Shown here in pieces: positions 8,797 to 17,714 of a stretch of 64,000 nucleotides of DNA. The position numbers and the translations under genes are program-made. Under the pieces are notes generated by a model that worked only from the letters and a program-made list of their open reading frames with translations, had not been told where the DNA came from and did no database searches. Source of the DNA: Planctomycetales bacterium 71-10 (GTDB taxonomy: Bacteria > Planctomycetota > Planctomycetia > Isosphaerales > Isosphaeraceae); the NCBI GenBank assembly GCA_001898385.1, contig MKTT01000050.1, positions 1 to 64,000 of the forward strand, read 5' to 3'. Position 1 is the first letter of the stretch. Each line of letters starts with the position of its first letter.

Positions 8797-9459
8797 GTGA
8801 GCCGAGGCGAACTCGACGCGCTGGAGCGGCAGCTCGAAGCCCGCGACCCGGACGTGCGGCTGATGATCCAGATCCGCGACGACGTCCCCGGCGCGTTCGA
8901 GGCGATGGTCGCGCGGTATCAGGACCGGCTCGTCGGCGTCCTCTTCCACGTCGTCGGCAACCAAGAGGAGGCGGAGGACCTGTCGCAGGACGTGTTCCTC
9001 CGCGTGTACAAGGCGCGCAAGGGGTATCGGCCCAAGGCCAAGTTCTCGACGTGGCTGTTCACGATCGCCAACAACCTGGCGATGAACCACGCCCGCGACA
9101 AGGGGCGGAAGCCGGCGGCGTCGCTGGGGGTGGGGGGGGCCGCCGACGAATCCCAGGCCGGGGCCCCGGCGTTCGCGGTCCCGGGCCGGGAGAAGACGGC
9201 CTCGGCGCAGATGCGCCAGGTGGAGCTGTCGGAGGTCGTCCGCGAGGCCGTCGCGGTGCTCGGCGAGGACCAGAAGATGGCCGTCCTGCTGAGCAAGTTC
9301 GAGGAGATGAGCTACGCGGAGATCGGCCAGGTGATGAACCGCTCGCCGGCCGCGGTGAAGTCGCTCCTCGCCCGCGCCCGCAACGAGCTGCGCGAGCGCC
9401 TGGAGCCCTACCTGGAGGCCGACGCCCCCGCCCCCAAGCCCCGCGCGGCGGGGGGCTGA
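8797..9459 (+). CDS. ECF-type RNA polymerase sigma factor
   Basis: The 220-residue protein has sigma region 2 (about residues 38-110: FEAMVARYQDRLVGVLFHVV, EEAEDLSQDVFLRVYKARK, FSTWLFTIANNLAMNHARD) and region 4 (about 155-205: DQKMAVLLSKFEEMSYAEIG, SPAAVKSLLARARNELRERL), joined by a glycine/alanine-rich linker. It would direct RNA polymerase to a specific promoter set. The GTG start at 8797 is supported by GAAAGGA 8 bases upstream. No anti-sigma gene adjoins it; the next gene is comF, one base away. Whether it controls comF is only suggested by position. Confidence 0.9.
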   Translation: MSRGELDALERQLEARDPDVRLMIQIRDDVPGAFEAMVARYQDRLVGVLFHVVGNQEEAEDLSQDVFLRVYKARKGYRPKAKFSTWLFTIANNLAMNHARDKGRKPAASLGVGGAADESQAGAPAFAVPGREKTASAQMRQVELSEVVREAVAVLGEDQKMAVLLSKFEEMSYAEIGQVMNRSPAAVKSLLARARNELRERLEPYLEADAPAPKPRAAGG

Positions 9460-9460
9460 C

Positions 9461-10213
9461 GTGGCCCCGGCCTGGCGGGCGGTCGGCGAGGCCGTCTGCG
9501 ACCTCGTCTTCCCCTGGCGCTGCACGCTCTGCCTCGCCGCCGGGCCGGCCGTCCGCGGCCCGTTCTGCGACGATTGCCGGGCCGAATTGTTGGCGGAGGC
9601 CGTCGCGTATCGGGAGGCGTCGTGCCCCCGCTGCGCCCTTCCCGTCGGCCCCTACGCGGACCTGGCCGGCGGCTGTTCGGAGTGCCGCGGCAAGGCCCTG
9701 GGCTTCGACGCGGCCGTCGCCCTGGGGCTGCACCGCAAGGACGAGGCCCCCTGGCGCGACTTCGTCCTGGCGATCAAGGACGAGCGCGGCGCGTTTCTGG
9801 CCCCGGCGATGGCCTCGCTCTGGGCGGAGGCCCGACGCGAGGCGTTCGAAGCCGTGCCGTCCGACGCCCTGGTGACACCGGTCCCCCAGCACTGGTTCCG
9901 GCGGCTCCGCCGGCGTTACAATCAGACGGACGTGCTGGCCCGCGCCCTGGCCGTCTCCCTGCGGCGCGAGCCCCGCGACGCCCTGCGACGCGTGAAGTAC
10001 ACCCCCCACCTCGTCGGCCGGACCCGGCAGGACCGCGACGCCGTGATGCGGGGCGCGTTCGCCGCCCGCCGCGGGGCCGAGCTGAAGGGCCGGACCGTCG
10101 TCCTCGTCGACGACGTGCTGACCACCGGATCCACGCTCGGCTCGGCCGCCCGCGCCCTCATGCGGGCCGGGGCCCGGCGGGTGGTGGCCGTCGTAATCTC
10201 GCGGGAGGCCTGA
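9461..10213 (+). CDS. comF: ComF-family phosphoribosyltransferase-like protein
   Basis: The 250-residue protein has the ComF layout: N-terminal Cys pairs (CTLC near residue 21, CDDC near 36, CPRC near 55, CSEC near 73) likely binding zinc, then a type-I PRTase domain with the PRPP loop VVLVDDVLTTGSTL at about residues 211-224. ComF proteins are needed for DNA transformation in competent bacteria, probably after uptake, with an undefined biochemical role. GTG at 9461 follows the sigma factor stop by one base. comEC lies 5 kb upstream in the same direction, so two core competence genes are in this window. Confidence 0.88.
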   Translation: MAPAWRAVGEAVCDLVFPWRCTLCLAAGPAVRGPFCDDCRAELLAEAVAYREASCPRCALPVGPYADLAGGCSECRGKALGFDAAVALGLHRKDEAPWRDFVLAIKDERGAFLAPAMASLWAEARREAFEAVPSDALVTPVPQHWFRRLRRRYNQTDVLARALAVSLRREPRDALRRVKYTPHLVGRTRQDRDAVMRGAFAARRGAELKGRTVVLVDDVLTTGSTLGSAARALMRAGARRVVAVVISREA

Positions 10214-10216
10214 AGC

Positions 10217-10435
10217 TTGGCCGAGATCCTCCTGGCTTATCTTTGCATCATATTGATCCTCGGCCCGGGGGTGATCCTCTACGGTGCCGTCACCGCGGCT
10301 CGAGGCCGAGTCCGCCTCACCCGCCGGTTCGTGCTCCACGGTGCTCCGGCCAGGTTGGCGGGCGTCGCGATGATCTTCGTGGGAGTCGCGATGGGATGGT
10401 TCATGTGGTCGATGGTCCGATATTTTCCCCATTGA
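10217..10435 (+). CDS. Small two-helix membrane protein
   Basis: The 72-residue product has two hydrophobic helices (about residues 3-26 and 46-68) joined by a basic loop (TAARGRVRLTRR), so it is predicted to sit in the inner membrane. The TTG start at 10217 is 3 bases after the comF stop. No family is recognised. Its tight spacing between comF and hemC and clean hydrophobic pattern support it being real. Confidence 0.55.
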   Translation: MAEILLAYLCIILILGPGVILYGAVTAARGRVRLTRRFVLHGAPARLAGVAMIFVGVAMGWFMWSMVRYFPH

Positions 10436-10506
10436 ATCGACGTACGCAGCGGTCGGTTCGCCCTCCTACCCAACCATATCCCAGCAAGAAACGATCGAAG
10501 CCCGCC

Positions 10507-11454
10507 ATGACCTCGCCCGCCCCCCCGCGCCAGATCCGCATCGGCACCCGCGGCAGCCGCCTCGCCCGCTGGCAGTCGGAGTGGGTCGCCTCCGCCCTCC
10601 GCGAGCGATCCCCCGGCCTGGAGGTCGAACTCGTCGAGATCAAGACCCACGGGGACCGCGATCGAAACTCGCCGCTGGCGGCCATCGGCGGGACGGGGCT
10701 GTTCACCAAGGAGATCCAGCGCGCGCTGCTGGATGGCGCGGTCGACGTCGCCGTGCATAGCCTCAAGGACCTGCCCACGCAGGGGCCCGACGGCCTCATC
10801 CTGGGCGCGACGCCCCCGCGCGAGGACGTGGCCGACGCGCTCATCGCGCCGGAATATCGCCGGCTGGAGTCGCTGCCGGCCGGGGCGAAGGTCGGGACGG
10901 GGTCGCTGCGGCGTCGTGCCCAGTTGCTCCACGCCCGGCCCGACCTGGACGTCGAGGCGGTGCGCGGGAACGTGGAGACCCGGCTGAACATGGCGCTCGA
11001 CGGCCGGCTCGACGCCGTGGTCCTGGCATGGGCCGGGCTCCATCGCCTGGGCCTGCACGATCGCGTCACCCAGCGCCTGGAGCCTCCGGCCATCCTCCCG
11101 GCGGTGGGGCAGGGGGCCCTGGGGATCGAGTGCCGGGCCGACGACGCGCCGACGCGAACGCTGCTGGCCCTGCTGGACGATCGCCCCACGCACGTCGCCG
11201 TCGTCGCCGAGCGCCGGGCGCTCGCGGAGCTGGAAGGGGGGTGCATGATCCCCATGGCCGCCTGGGGGCGCATCGCCGACGACGGCCGCCTGCACCTGGA
11301 CGCCTCCGTCTTCGACCCCGACGGCCGCAGCCGCATCTCGTCGTGCCTGTCGGCGAGCCCGGCCGGCCCCGACGACCTCGGCCGCCGCGTCGCGCAGGCC
11401 CTGCGCGACCAGGGGGCCGACGCGATCCTCGACGCCTTCCGCGCGGGGCGCTGA
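10507..11454 (+). CDS. hemC: Hydroxymethylbilane synthase (porphobilinogen deaminase)
   Basis: HemC joins four porphobilinogen units into hydroxymethylbilane in tetrapyrrole synthesis. The 315-residue protein is of normal length and has the N-terminal RIGTRGSRLARWQ, SLKDLPT (about 85-91), GTGSLRRRAQL (131-140) and GNVETRL (154-160) motifs, and Cys246 in ELEGGCMIP, which binds the dipyrromethane cofactor. ATG at 10507 is chosen because the hemC homology begins there; the frame is open upstream only as a shadow of comF. No other heme genes are nearby. Confidence 0.96.
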   Translation: MTSPAPPRQIRIGTRGSRLARWQSEWVASALRERSPGLEVELVEIKTHGDRDRNSPLAAIGGTGLFTKEIQRALLDGAVDVAVHSLKDLPTQGPDGLILGATPPREDVADALIAPEYRRLESLPAGAKVGTGSLRRRAQLLHARPDLDVEAVRGNVETRLNMALDGRLDAVVLAWAGLHRLGLHDRVTQRLEPPAILPAVGQGALGIECRADDAPTRTLLALLDDRPTHVAVVAERRALAELEGGCMIPMAAWGRIADDGRLHLDASVFDPDGRSRISSCLSASPAGPDDLGRRVAQALRDQGADAILDAFRAGR

Positions 11455-11803
11455 CGACCGATCGGGCGGCGTTGAATCCGAAGAAATTCCGATGTTCGAC
11501 CCTTGTCGCCGCCGATTGGGGTTGCTACCGTTACACCGTCTCTTCTCTTCTTCCGACGAATTTCAAGACGATCCATCGCGTTTCCTGAACGGGTCGCTCG
11601 CGGGCCCCGCGTTCGTCGTCCGCATCCCCTGCGGATCGTCGCGCGTCGGCCATGCGTGAGGCGGCTTGGTCCCCCATGCCAAGGGGGGAGATGCGTCCCG
11701 AGTCCAGAAGGGCTCGGCGGGGAGCGGTCCTTGAAGGGAGTCGTCCCGGCCGCTCGCGTTCGGTTTGCATCGCTTCCAAGCCACATCGAGGAACGCATCG
11801 CTT
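11455..11803. other. 349-base intergenic gap with short hairpins
   Basis: No convincing gene. It holds a hairpin with six-base arms TCCCCC/GGGGGA (11670-11689) and one with five-base arms CCGAG/CTCGG (11698-11717). The tandem-hairpin arrangement recalls the dispersed element found elsewhere in the window but the sequence does not align to it by eye. The upstream part (11460-11580) is less G+C-rich and could hold the promoter of the gene at 11804. Confidence 0.4.
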
Positions 11804-13180
11804 ATGGGGAATCGACGTCCCGTCGACGGCGCTCGCCTTGCGCGCCGCGCCGCCTTCGTGCTCGCCTGCGCCGTCCCGTTCGCGATCCCGGCCGGGTCGC
11901 CGGGGGACGAACCCGAGCCGACGCCGAACTACGTCCGGGACGTCCGCCCCATCCTCCAGGCCCGTTGCGTGACCTGCCACCGCAAGGACCGCGTCGGCCC
12001 GTTCGACCTCCAGACATACGATCATGCGAAGAAGCGGGCGCGCGACCTCGCGGACGTGGCCGAGGACCGCTCGATGCCCCCGTGGAAGGCGAACGGCAAG
12101 TTCGGCCCGGGCTTGAAGCACGACCCGTCGCTGTCGGAGGCCGAGATCGCCACCCTCCGGGCCTGGGCCGAGGCCGGCTCCCCGCGCGGGGACGGCGAGG
12201 CCGACGAGGCCCCGACCGCGACGGCCGGCGGCTGGACGCTGGGCGAGCCCGACGTCGTCCTGGAGATGACCGAGAGTTTCACCGTCCCGGCCGGCGGGCC
12301 GGACCTCTATCGCTGCTTCGTGATCCCGTCCCGGCTCTCGCGCGACGTCTACGTCTCGGCCGTGGAGTACCTGCCGGGGAATCGGAAGGCCGTCCACCAC
12401 GTCATGGCGTTCCTGGACCTCAACGGGGGCGGCCGCGAGCGGGACAAGGCGGAGGCGGGGCCCGGCTACACCTCGTACTCCGGCGCCGGGGTGCCTGTCG
12501 ACGGCGACCTCGGCGGGTACGCCGCGGGGAATCAGGTGGCCCACCTGCCGGACGGCGTCGGCCGGCTCGTCCCGCGCGGGGCCGACGTGATCCTCCAGGT
12601 CCATTACCACCCCACGGGCAAGCCCGAGGTCGACCGCACCCGCCTGGGGCTCCACCTCTGCCGCAAGCCGGTGGAGCAGTCGATCCACTGGGCCAACGCG
12701 ACCAACGACAAGCTCCAACTCCCGGCCGGCGACGCCAACGTCGAGGTCAAGGCGACGTGGCACGTCCCGGTCGACGTCGAGGCCCTGGCCGCCACCCCGC
12801 ACATGCACGAGCTCGGCCGCGATTTCCGCATGACCGCCGTCCTCCCCGACGGCTCCACCCGCGACCTGCTCGACATCCCCCGCTGGGATCCCTCCTGGCA
12901 GAACACCTACTACTTCAAGGAACGGATCACCCTCCCGAAGGGGACGAAAGTCCACGTCGTCGCCCACTTCGACAACTCGGATCACCCCCGCAACCCCCAC
13001 CACCCCCCCCGGCTTGTGACCTGGGGGCCGTCGTCCACCGACGAGATGCTCGTCGGCTACATCGGCGTCGTGAAGAAGGGGCAGGATCTCACCCGATCCG
13101 GCGAGGAGGACGACCTCTTCCAGATCCTCGCCCGACAGTATTTCCGCAAGGTCAACCGGGAGCGGTTCGCGAGGCGATGA
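11804..13180 (+). CDS. Secreted cytochrome c / copper type II ascorbate-dependent monooxygenase-like protein
   Basis: The 458-residue protein has a signal peptide (about residues 1-33), a short planctomycete-type cytochrome c domain with a CVTCH heme motif (Cys55, Cys58, His59), and two C-terminal beta-sandwich domains resembling peptidylglycine alpha-hydroxylating monooxygenase. Copper-site-like motifs are visible: HHVMAF (about residue 201), HYHPTG (about 267) and HMHELG (about 331). It could be an exported electron-transfer or oxygenase protein acting on an unknown substrate. I chose ATG 11804 because a TTG at 11765 would put 13 extra residues before the signal peptide. A GC hairpin follows the stop. 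Confidence 0.75.
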   Translation: MGNRRPVDGARLARRAAFVLACAVPFAIPAGSPGDEPEPTPNYVRDVRPILQARCVTCHRKDRVGPFDLQTYDHAKKRARDLADVAEDRSMPPWKANGKFGPGLKHDPSLSEAEIATLRAWAEAGSPRGDGEADEAPTATAGGWTLGEPDVVLEMTESFTVPAGGPDLYRCFVIPSRLSRDVYVSAVEYLPGNRKAVHHVMAFLDLNGGGRERDKAEAGPGYTSYSGAGVPVDGDLGGYAAGNQVAHLPDGVGRLVPRGADVILQVHYHPTGKPEVDRTRLGLHLCRKPVEQSIHWANATNDKLQLPAGDANVEVKATWHVPVDVEALAATPHMHELGRDFRMTAVLPDGSTRDLLDIPRWDPSWQNTYYFKERITLPKGTKVHVVAHFDNSDHPRNPHHPPRLVTWGPSSTDEMLVGYIGVVKKGQDLTRSGEEDDLFQILARQYFRKVNRERFARR

Positions 13181-13189
13181 CGGCGATCC

Positions 13190-13203
13190 CGAGGGGGCCC
13201 TCG
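13190..13203 (+). terminator. GC hairpin after the cytochrome/monooxygenase gene
   Basis: CGAGGG and CCCTCG arms with a two-base centre lie 9 bases after the stop at 13180. There is no T-run, so intrinsic termination is uncertain. Confidence 0.3.
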
Positions 13204-13357
13204 CGTGGATTTCGGGCGACATGACGGGGCCCGCGATGCGCGGAGGCTTCAAGAGTCCTTGAAAACCACGACCGCGGGGCCGACAATGATGAGAATGGAG
13301 GCGGTCGGGGACGATCGCCGTCGATGCTTGGTCTTTTCCCGCGAGACGCCAAACATC

Positions 13358-13789
13358 ATGAGACGCCAGATCACGATCGCCGGCCTCGCCCTGCTCGCCG
13401 TCGCCTTCGCCCGCCCCGCCGCCGCCCAGCAATACGCGGGGGAGATCGCGGAAGACTACGCGAAGGAAGGCAAGGAGCAGGTCGCGCGGGCCAAGAAGTA
13501 TACCGCCGCGGCCAATTCGAAGGCGTACATGTCCGCGCCGCGTTCGAGCCTGAACTACGGCGGGGCCGACGCGAGCGGTCGGTTCGATATGTCGGGCCAC
13601 GCGCCGCCGTCGTATTTCCAGCTCCGCAACCAGTCGACCAACTTCGCGACCCGCGCCTATTCGTCCGCGGCCTCCCGCCGTCGCGTCCCGCGGTCGAATT
13701 ATTATTCCAAGGCGGCCCCCGCCGCCAGGCCCTCGGCGTCGACCGGCGGCCGTTCGGCCTCGGGCACCATCCCCCCGGCCCCCCGCTGA
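13358..13789 (+). CDS. Secreted protein of unknown function, Ser/Ala/Arg/Tyr-rich
   Basis: The 143-residue protein begins with a clear signal peptide (residues 1-22, ending RPAAAQ). The mature part is low in hydrophobics and rich in Ser, Ala, Tyr, Arg and Lys, with an acidic/basic helix (EIAEDYAKEGKEQVARAKKY) near its start and a Ser/Pro-rich end. No family recognised. ATG at 13358 is chosen because it places the signal peptide at the N-terminus; the frame is open further upstream without a sensible product. Confidence 0.55.
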   Translation: MRRQITIAGLALLAVAFARPAAAQQYAGEIAEDYAKEGKEQVARAKKYTAAANSKAYMSAPRSSLNYGGADASGRFDMSGHAPPSYFQLRNQSTNFATRAYSSAASRRRVPRSNYYSKAAPAARPSASTGGRSASGTIPPAPR

Positions 13790-13804
13790 GCCGACCGCGC
13801 CGGG

Positions 13805-14308
13805 TCAGGGACGGTCTTCGATCTTCCACGCCCGGCCGCTGAAGCCATAGATCACGCCCCCGAGGACGGCCAGGAAGGCCGCCATCAGCCCCGACGCCTC
13901 GGCCGGCGCGAGCCGGGGCGGTCGCTCGCGGTTCGCCCGCACGGTCAGCAGATGGAGGGCGATGAACAGCACGGTCGTCGCCGCGGCGATGGCCAGCCCC
14001 AGGCCGAACAGCCGGTCGTGGGCCTCGGCCCGGCGCTCCGGCGCGAGCCAGTCGTCGCGCTCCGGGATGTTGATCAGCGAGTCCGGGAGCTTGCGGGCCA
14101 GGTAGAGCGGCCCGGCGCACATCATCGAGATCATCGCCGAGCCGGCGAGCAGGTAGGCCGCATAGGCGGCCTTCGATTCCCAGCCGTCGGGGCGGCCGTC
14201 GGGCCCGAAGTGGGTGGCCACGCGGTCGGGCAACATCCCATACGTCGCGGCCACCGCGAGGGCCAGGGCGACCTGCGCCAGGATCAGGGCCGAGAGGGCC
14301 TTCCTCAT
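13805..14308 (-). CDS. DUF1648-domain membrane protein
   Basis: The 167-residue protein has three to four hydrophobic segments (about residues 3-24, 46-66, 97-122 and 140-158). The stretch LPDRVATHFGPDGRPDGWESK after the first helix is the DUF1648 signature seen in SdpI-like membrane proteins. SdpI confers immunity to a toxin in Bacillus, but the domain alone does not show that role. It starts 13 bases after the ftsK stop and is probably co-transcribed with it. Confidence 0.75.
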   Translation of the reverse strand: MRKALSALILAQVALALAVAATYGMLPDRVATHFGPDGRPDGWESKAAYAAYLLAGSAMISMMCAGPLYLARKLPDSLINIPERDDWLAPERRAEAHDRLFGLGLAIAAATTVLFIALHLLTVRANRERPPRLAPAEASGLMAAFLAVLGGVIYGFSGRAWKIEDRP

Positions 14309-14321
14309 CGCGGTCTCCCGT

Positions 14322-16655
14322 TCAGGCCGCGGCCCCGTCGGAGGCCCCCGCGGCGCCGCCGGCCTCGCCGCCGTTCTTGAGCGCCTCCCACTCGTCCCAA
14401 GTGAAGAGGACCTCGCGGGCGGAGCCGCTCTTGAACTCGCCGACGATGCCGTCCTCGGCCATGAAGTCGATGAGCCGCGAGGCCCGCCCGTAGCCGATGC
14501 CGAGGGCCCGCTGGAGCAGCGAGCTGGAGCCGCGGCCCTCGCGGATGACGACCTCGATGGCCGGCTCGTACAGGTCGTCTCGCTCCTTCAGGGCCGCCTC
14601 GCGCTCCTTGCCGCCGGGGCCGCCGCCGGCCTTGAGCTGCATGATCTCGCGGCTGTATTCCGCCGGATACTGCGAGAGATAGTCGGTCAGCCGGTTCAGC
14701 TCGGCGTCGGAGACGTAAGTCCCTTGGGCGCGGACCAGTTGCGACGTGCCCGGGACCAGGAACAGCATGTCGCCGTTGCCCAGCAGCTTGTCGGCCCCCA
14801 TCTCGTCCAGGACCACGCGCGAGTCGTTGCGGCTCGTCACCTGGAACGCGATCCGGGCCGGCATGTTCCCCTTGATGAGGCCCGTGATGACGTCGACCGT
14901 CGGGCGCTGCGTGGCCAGGATCAGGTGCATCCCGACGGCCCGGGACTTCTGCGCCAGGCGGACGATGTGCTGCTCGACCTCCTTGCCGGCGGTCATCATC
15001 AGGTCGGCCATCTCGTCGGCCACGATGACGATGTACGGCATGTAGGTCGGGATCCGCTTCGCCTCCTCCTCGTCCTCGGGGGCGATCCGGCGCAGGATCT
15101 CGTCGGCCCCGAGCTGGTTGTAGAGCGAGATGTGCCGCACGCCGGCCCTCGCCATGAAGCCGTAGCGCTCGTCCATCTTGTCGCACGCCCACGACAGGAT
15201 CGACTCGGCCTTCTTCATGTCGGTGACGACGGGCGTCATCAGGTGCGGGATCTTCTTGAACTGGGACAGCTCCACCATCTTGGGGTCGATCATGATCATC
15301 TTGACCTCGTCCGGCGACCGGGTCATGAGGATCGAGGTGATCATGGCGTTGAGGCAGACCGACTTGCCGGTGCCGGTCCGGCCGGCGATGAGCAGGTGGG
15401 GCATGTCGGCCATGTCGAAGACCATCGGGGCCCCCTTCACGTCCTTGCCCAGGAACAGGGGGATGCGGGTCTTTGAGCGCATCGCCTCGGTGTCGGCGAT
15501 GACCTCGCTGATGCGGACCATCGTCCGGCGCTCGTTGGGGACCTCGATGCCCACGGTGCTCTTGCCCGGGATCGGGGCGACGATGCGGACGGTCGGCACG
15601 GCCAGGGCGATCGCCAGGTCGTCCGACAGCCCGGCGACGCGCGAGACCCGCAGGCCCGCCTCCAGCTCGATCTCGAACTGGGTGATGACCGGGCCGGTGT
15701 CGATCTGCACCACGCGGACCTGATAGCCGAAGTCCAGGAGCGTCCGCTCCAGGAGCATCGCGCGGGCGTGGATCTGGGCCTCGTGCTCCTGCACCGGGGC
15801 GGGGGACGGGGGCTCCAGCAGCTCGAACGGCGGGAGCTGGAACGGCGACGACGGGTCGACCATCGGCACCGGCTGCGCCGGCCTCGCCACGGCCGGCGGC
15901 TGAGGGCCGCGCACCACCGGGGCGGGGGCCGACCCCGGCGCGGGCCCGCGCTGGACCAGCGGGCCCGGGCGCGGCCCGACCTCGGCGACCCGCGCGAGGG
16001 CCGGGCGGGGCGCGGCCTCGCCGGCCAGCATCGGCGGCCCGGGCTGCCACTCGGCCAGCGCCGGCACGCCGGCGATCGGGGCCGCCGACCGCCTCCGCCG
16101 GAAGACGCCCGGGAGCATCGCCGACAGCTCCTGCGCTGGCAGCGTGATCAGCGCCTCCTGGCAGAGCGCGACCCCGAGCACCCCGGCGGCGGCGAGGATC
16201 AGGAGCATCCCGGCGAGCCCGAATTGCCCCTCCAGCGCGCAGGCGGCCATCGCGCCGGCATACCCGCCCGGACCCACCGGCGCGCTCGGCCGGACGCCGG
16301 CACCGAACCTGTCGATGAGGGCGGCGGCGACGGTCGCGACGAGCAGGAAGCCGATCGCGGGCCCGACTCGGTCGGCCGGCCGTCGGCCGCGCGCGACCAG
16401 CAGGTTGAGCGCCGCCAGGGCGGCCAGCCCCAGCCATGACGCCCAGCCGAACGTCTGCTGGGCCAGCTCCGCGAGTTGGGCACCGACCGGGCCGCACGGG
16501 TTCGCGACCGGCACGACCGCCGCGTCGTCGGGCGTCGACCGGCCGCGGAGCGCGTCGCCGGGGTCGTAGCCCAGCAGGCTGAGGGCCAGGAAGAGGTTGA
16601 CGACGAGGAAGGCGAGGCCGGGGGCCGATCGGAACAATCGCTGTCGCAGGAGCAT
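14322..16655 (-). CDS. ftsK: DNA translocase FtsK/SpoIIIE
   Basis: FtsK pumps chromosomal DNA through the closing septum. The 777-residue protein has an N-terminal membrane part with about four helices, a Pro/Ala-rich linker, the alpha/beta motor domain with Walker A AGRTGTGKSV (about residue 423) and Walker B VIVADEMADLMM, and a C-terminal gamma winged-helix domain (RALGIGYGRASRLIDFMAEDG) that reads KOPS-like DNA signals. The frame is open to 16754, but ATG 16655 is preceded by GGGGGGA at proper spacing and starts just before the first helix, so I use it. It lies downstream of rpoZ with a 167-base gap. Confidence 0.93.
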   Translation of the reverse strand: MLLRQRLFRSAPGLAFLVVNLFLALSLLGYDPGDALRGRSTPDDAAVVPVANPCGPVGAQLAELAQQTFGWASWLGLAALAALNLLVARGRRPADRVGPAIGFLLVATVAAALIDRFGAGVRPSAPVGPGGYAGAMAACALEGQFGLAGMLLILAAAGVLGVALCQEALITLPAQELSAMLPGVFRRRRSAAPIAGVPALAEWQPGPPMLAGEAAPRPALARVAEVGPRPGPLVQRGPAPGSAPAPVVRGPQPPAVARPAQPVPMVDPSSPFQLPPFELLEPPSPAPVQEHEAQIHARAMLLERTLLDFGYQVRVVQIDTGPVITQFEIELEAGLRVSRVAGLSDDLAIALAVPTVRIVAPIPGKSTVGIEVPNERRTMVRISEVIADTEAMRSKTRIPLFLGKDVKGAPMVFDMADMPHLLIAGRTGTGKSVCLNAMITSILMTRSPDEVKMIMIDPKMVELSQFKKIPHLMTPVVTDMKKAESILSWACDKMDERYGFMARAGVRHISLYNQLGADEILRRIAPEDEEEAKRIPTYMPYIVIVADEMADLMMTAGKEVEQHIVRLAQKSRAVGMHLILATQRPTVDVITGLIKGNMPARIAFQVTSRNDSRVVLDEMGADKLLGNGDMLFLVPGTSQLVRAQGTYVSDAELNRLTDYLSQYPAEYSREIMQLKAGGGPGGKEREAALKERDDLYEPAIEVVIREGRGSSSLLQRALGIGYGRASRLIDFMAEDGIVGEFKSGSAREVLFTWDEWEALKNGGEAGGAAGASDGAAA

Positions 16656-16822
16656 GGGTCCCCCCGAACGCCCCCGCGTCCGGCGGTCGCTTCGAGGCGT
16701 CCGGCGGGCGCGGGTTCGCACCTGGTCGATGACGGAGTCGGCGTCCCCTGTCATCGGCCGGCGGGCCGCGCCGGCTTCGGGGGTTTCGCCCGCGCGAGGC
16801 CTTCCTCAGCCGCGGGTCGCGC

Positions 16823-17092
16823 TCATTCGGACGCCTGGGTAAGATCGACCGTCCCGCCGTCGACGTAATCCTCGGGCGACTCGTTGGTCTGGAGCTTGCC
16901 GGACATGTCCAGGTAGATCTTGTCCTGCATGATCTCCTGGATCACCATCGAGATCTTGTCCAGGCCGCGGCCGTCGATCAGCGGGCGGGCCCCCTGATTC
17001 AGCGCGATCATCCGCTTCTGGATCAGGGTGGAGAGCTTGAACCGGCCGCCCACCTTGTTGACGATCTCTTCTTCCTTCAGCTCTTCAATCAT
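16823..17092 (-). CDS. rpoZ: RNA polymerase omega subunit
   Basis: The 89-residue protein begins [20 protein letters not shown] and contains [18 protein letters not shown], matching the conserved omega core that clamps the beta-prime C-terminus. An acidic tail ([14 protein letters not shown]) follows. Its start overlaps the end of gmk by 8 bases, the usual yicC-gmk-rpoZ order in bacteria. Confidence 0.92.
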   Translation of the reverse strand: MIEELKEEEIVNKVGGRFKLSTLIQKRMIALNQGARPLIDGRGLDKISMVIQEIMQDKIYLDMSGKLQTNESPEDYVDGGTVDLTQASE

Positions 17093-17714
17093 GGCCGATC
17101 CCCCCTGCGCACTGGTGTTCGGCCAGCGTCGCGACCAGGGCGTCGACGCAGGCCTCCAGGTCGTCGTTCACGAGTTGGACGTCGTAGCCTTCGGATGCTT
17201 CGATCTCGCGGCGGGCGTTGGCCAGCCGCCGGGCGATGGTGGCGTCGTCGTCGGTCCCGCGCTCCCGGAGTCGGCGCTCCAGCACGTCGAGCGACGGGGC
17301 CTGGACGAAGACGAGCAAGGCGTTGGGGACCTTCTCCCGGACCTGGAATCCCCCCTGCACGTCGATCACGAGGATCACGCAGAGCCCCGCGGCGAGGGCC
17401 TCGCGGACCGGGCCGGCGGGCGTGCCGTAGCTCGCCCCGTGGACCTCGGCCGATTCCAGCAGGTCCCCCCGCAGGGCCTCGAACTCCTCGGGCGTCACGA
17501 AGAAATAGTCGACGCCGGGGATCTCCCCCTCGCGAGGGGCGCGGGTGGTCGCGGAGATCGAGCGCCGGACCTTGCCGCCGGCGCGGTCGATCAGGCGGTG
17601 GACCAGGGTGCTCTTGCCGGCGCCCGAGGCCCCGGACAGGACGACGAGCCGGCCCGGCAGGGCTGACCAGTCGTTCGCGGTCTCCACGGTGGTCTCCCTG
17701 CGATTCGCGGTCAT
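17085..17714 (-). CDS. gmk: Guanylate kinase
   Basis: Gmk phosphorylates GMP to GDP with ATP. The 209-residue protein has the P-loop [10 protein letters not shown] (about residues 30-39), the GMP-binding [13 protein letters not shown] (about 56-68) and VDYFFV, and the lid region [12 protein letters not shown] at 17714 overlaps the yicC stop (ATGA). About 20 residues precede the P-loop core, slightly longer than in E. coli. Confidence 0.95.
   Translation of the reverse strand: MTANRRETTVETANDWSALPGRLVVLSGASGAGKSTLVHRLIDRAGGKVRRSISATTRAPREGEIPGVDYFFVTPEEFEALRGDLLESAEVHGASYGTPAGPVREALAAGLCVILVIDVQGGFQVREKVPNALLVFVQAPSLDVLERRLRERGTDDDATIARRLANARREIEASEGYDVQLVNDDLEACVDALVATLAEHQCAGGIGHD

Noticed and set aside
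9574-10506. Upstream part of the hemC frame
   Set aside because: Out-of-frame shadow of comF; hemC homology starts at 10507.
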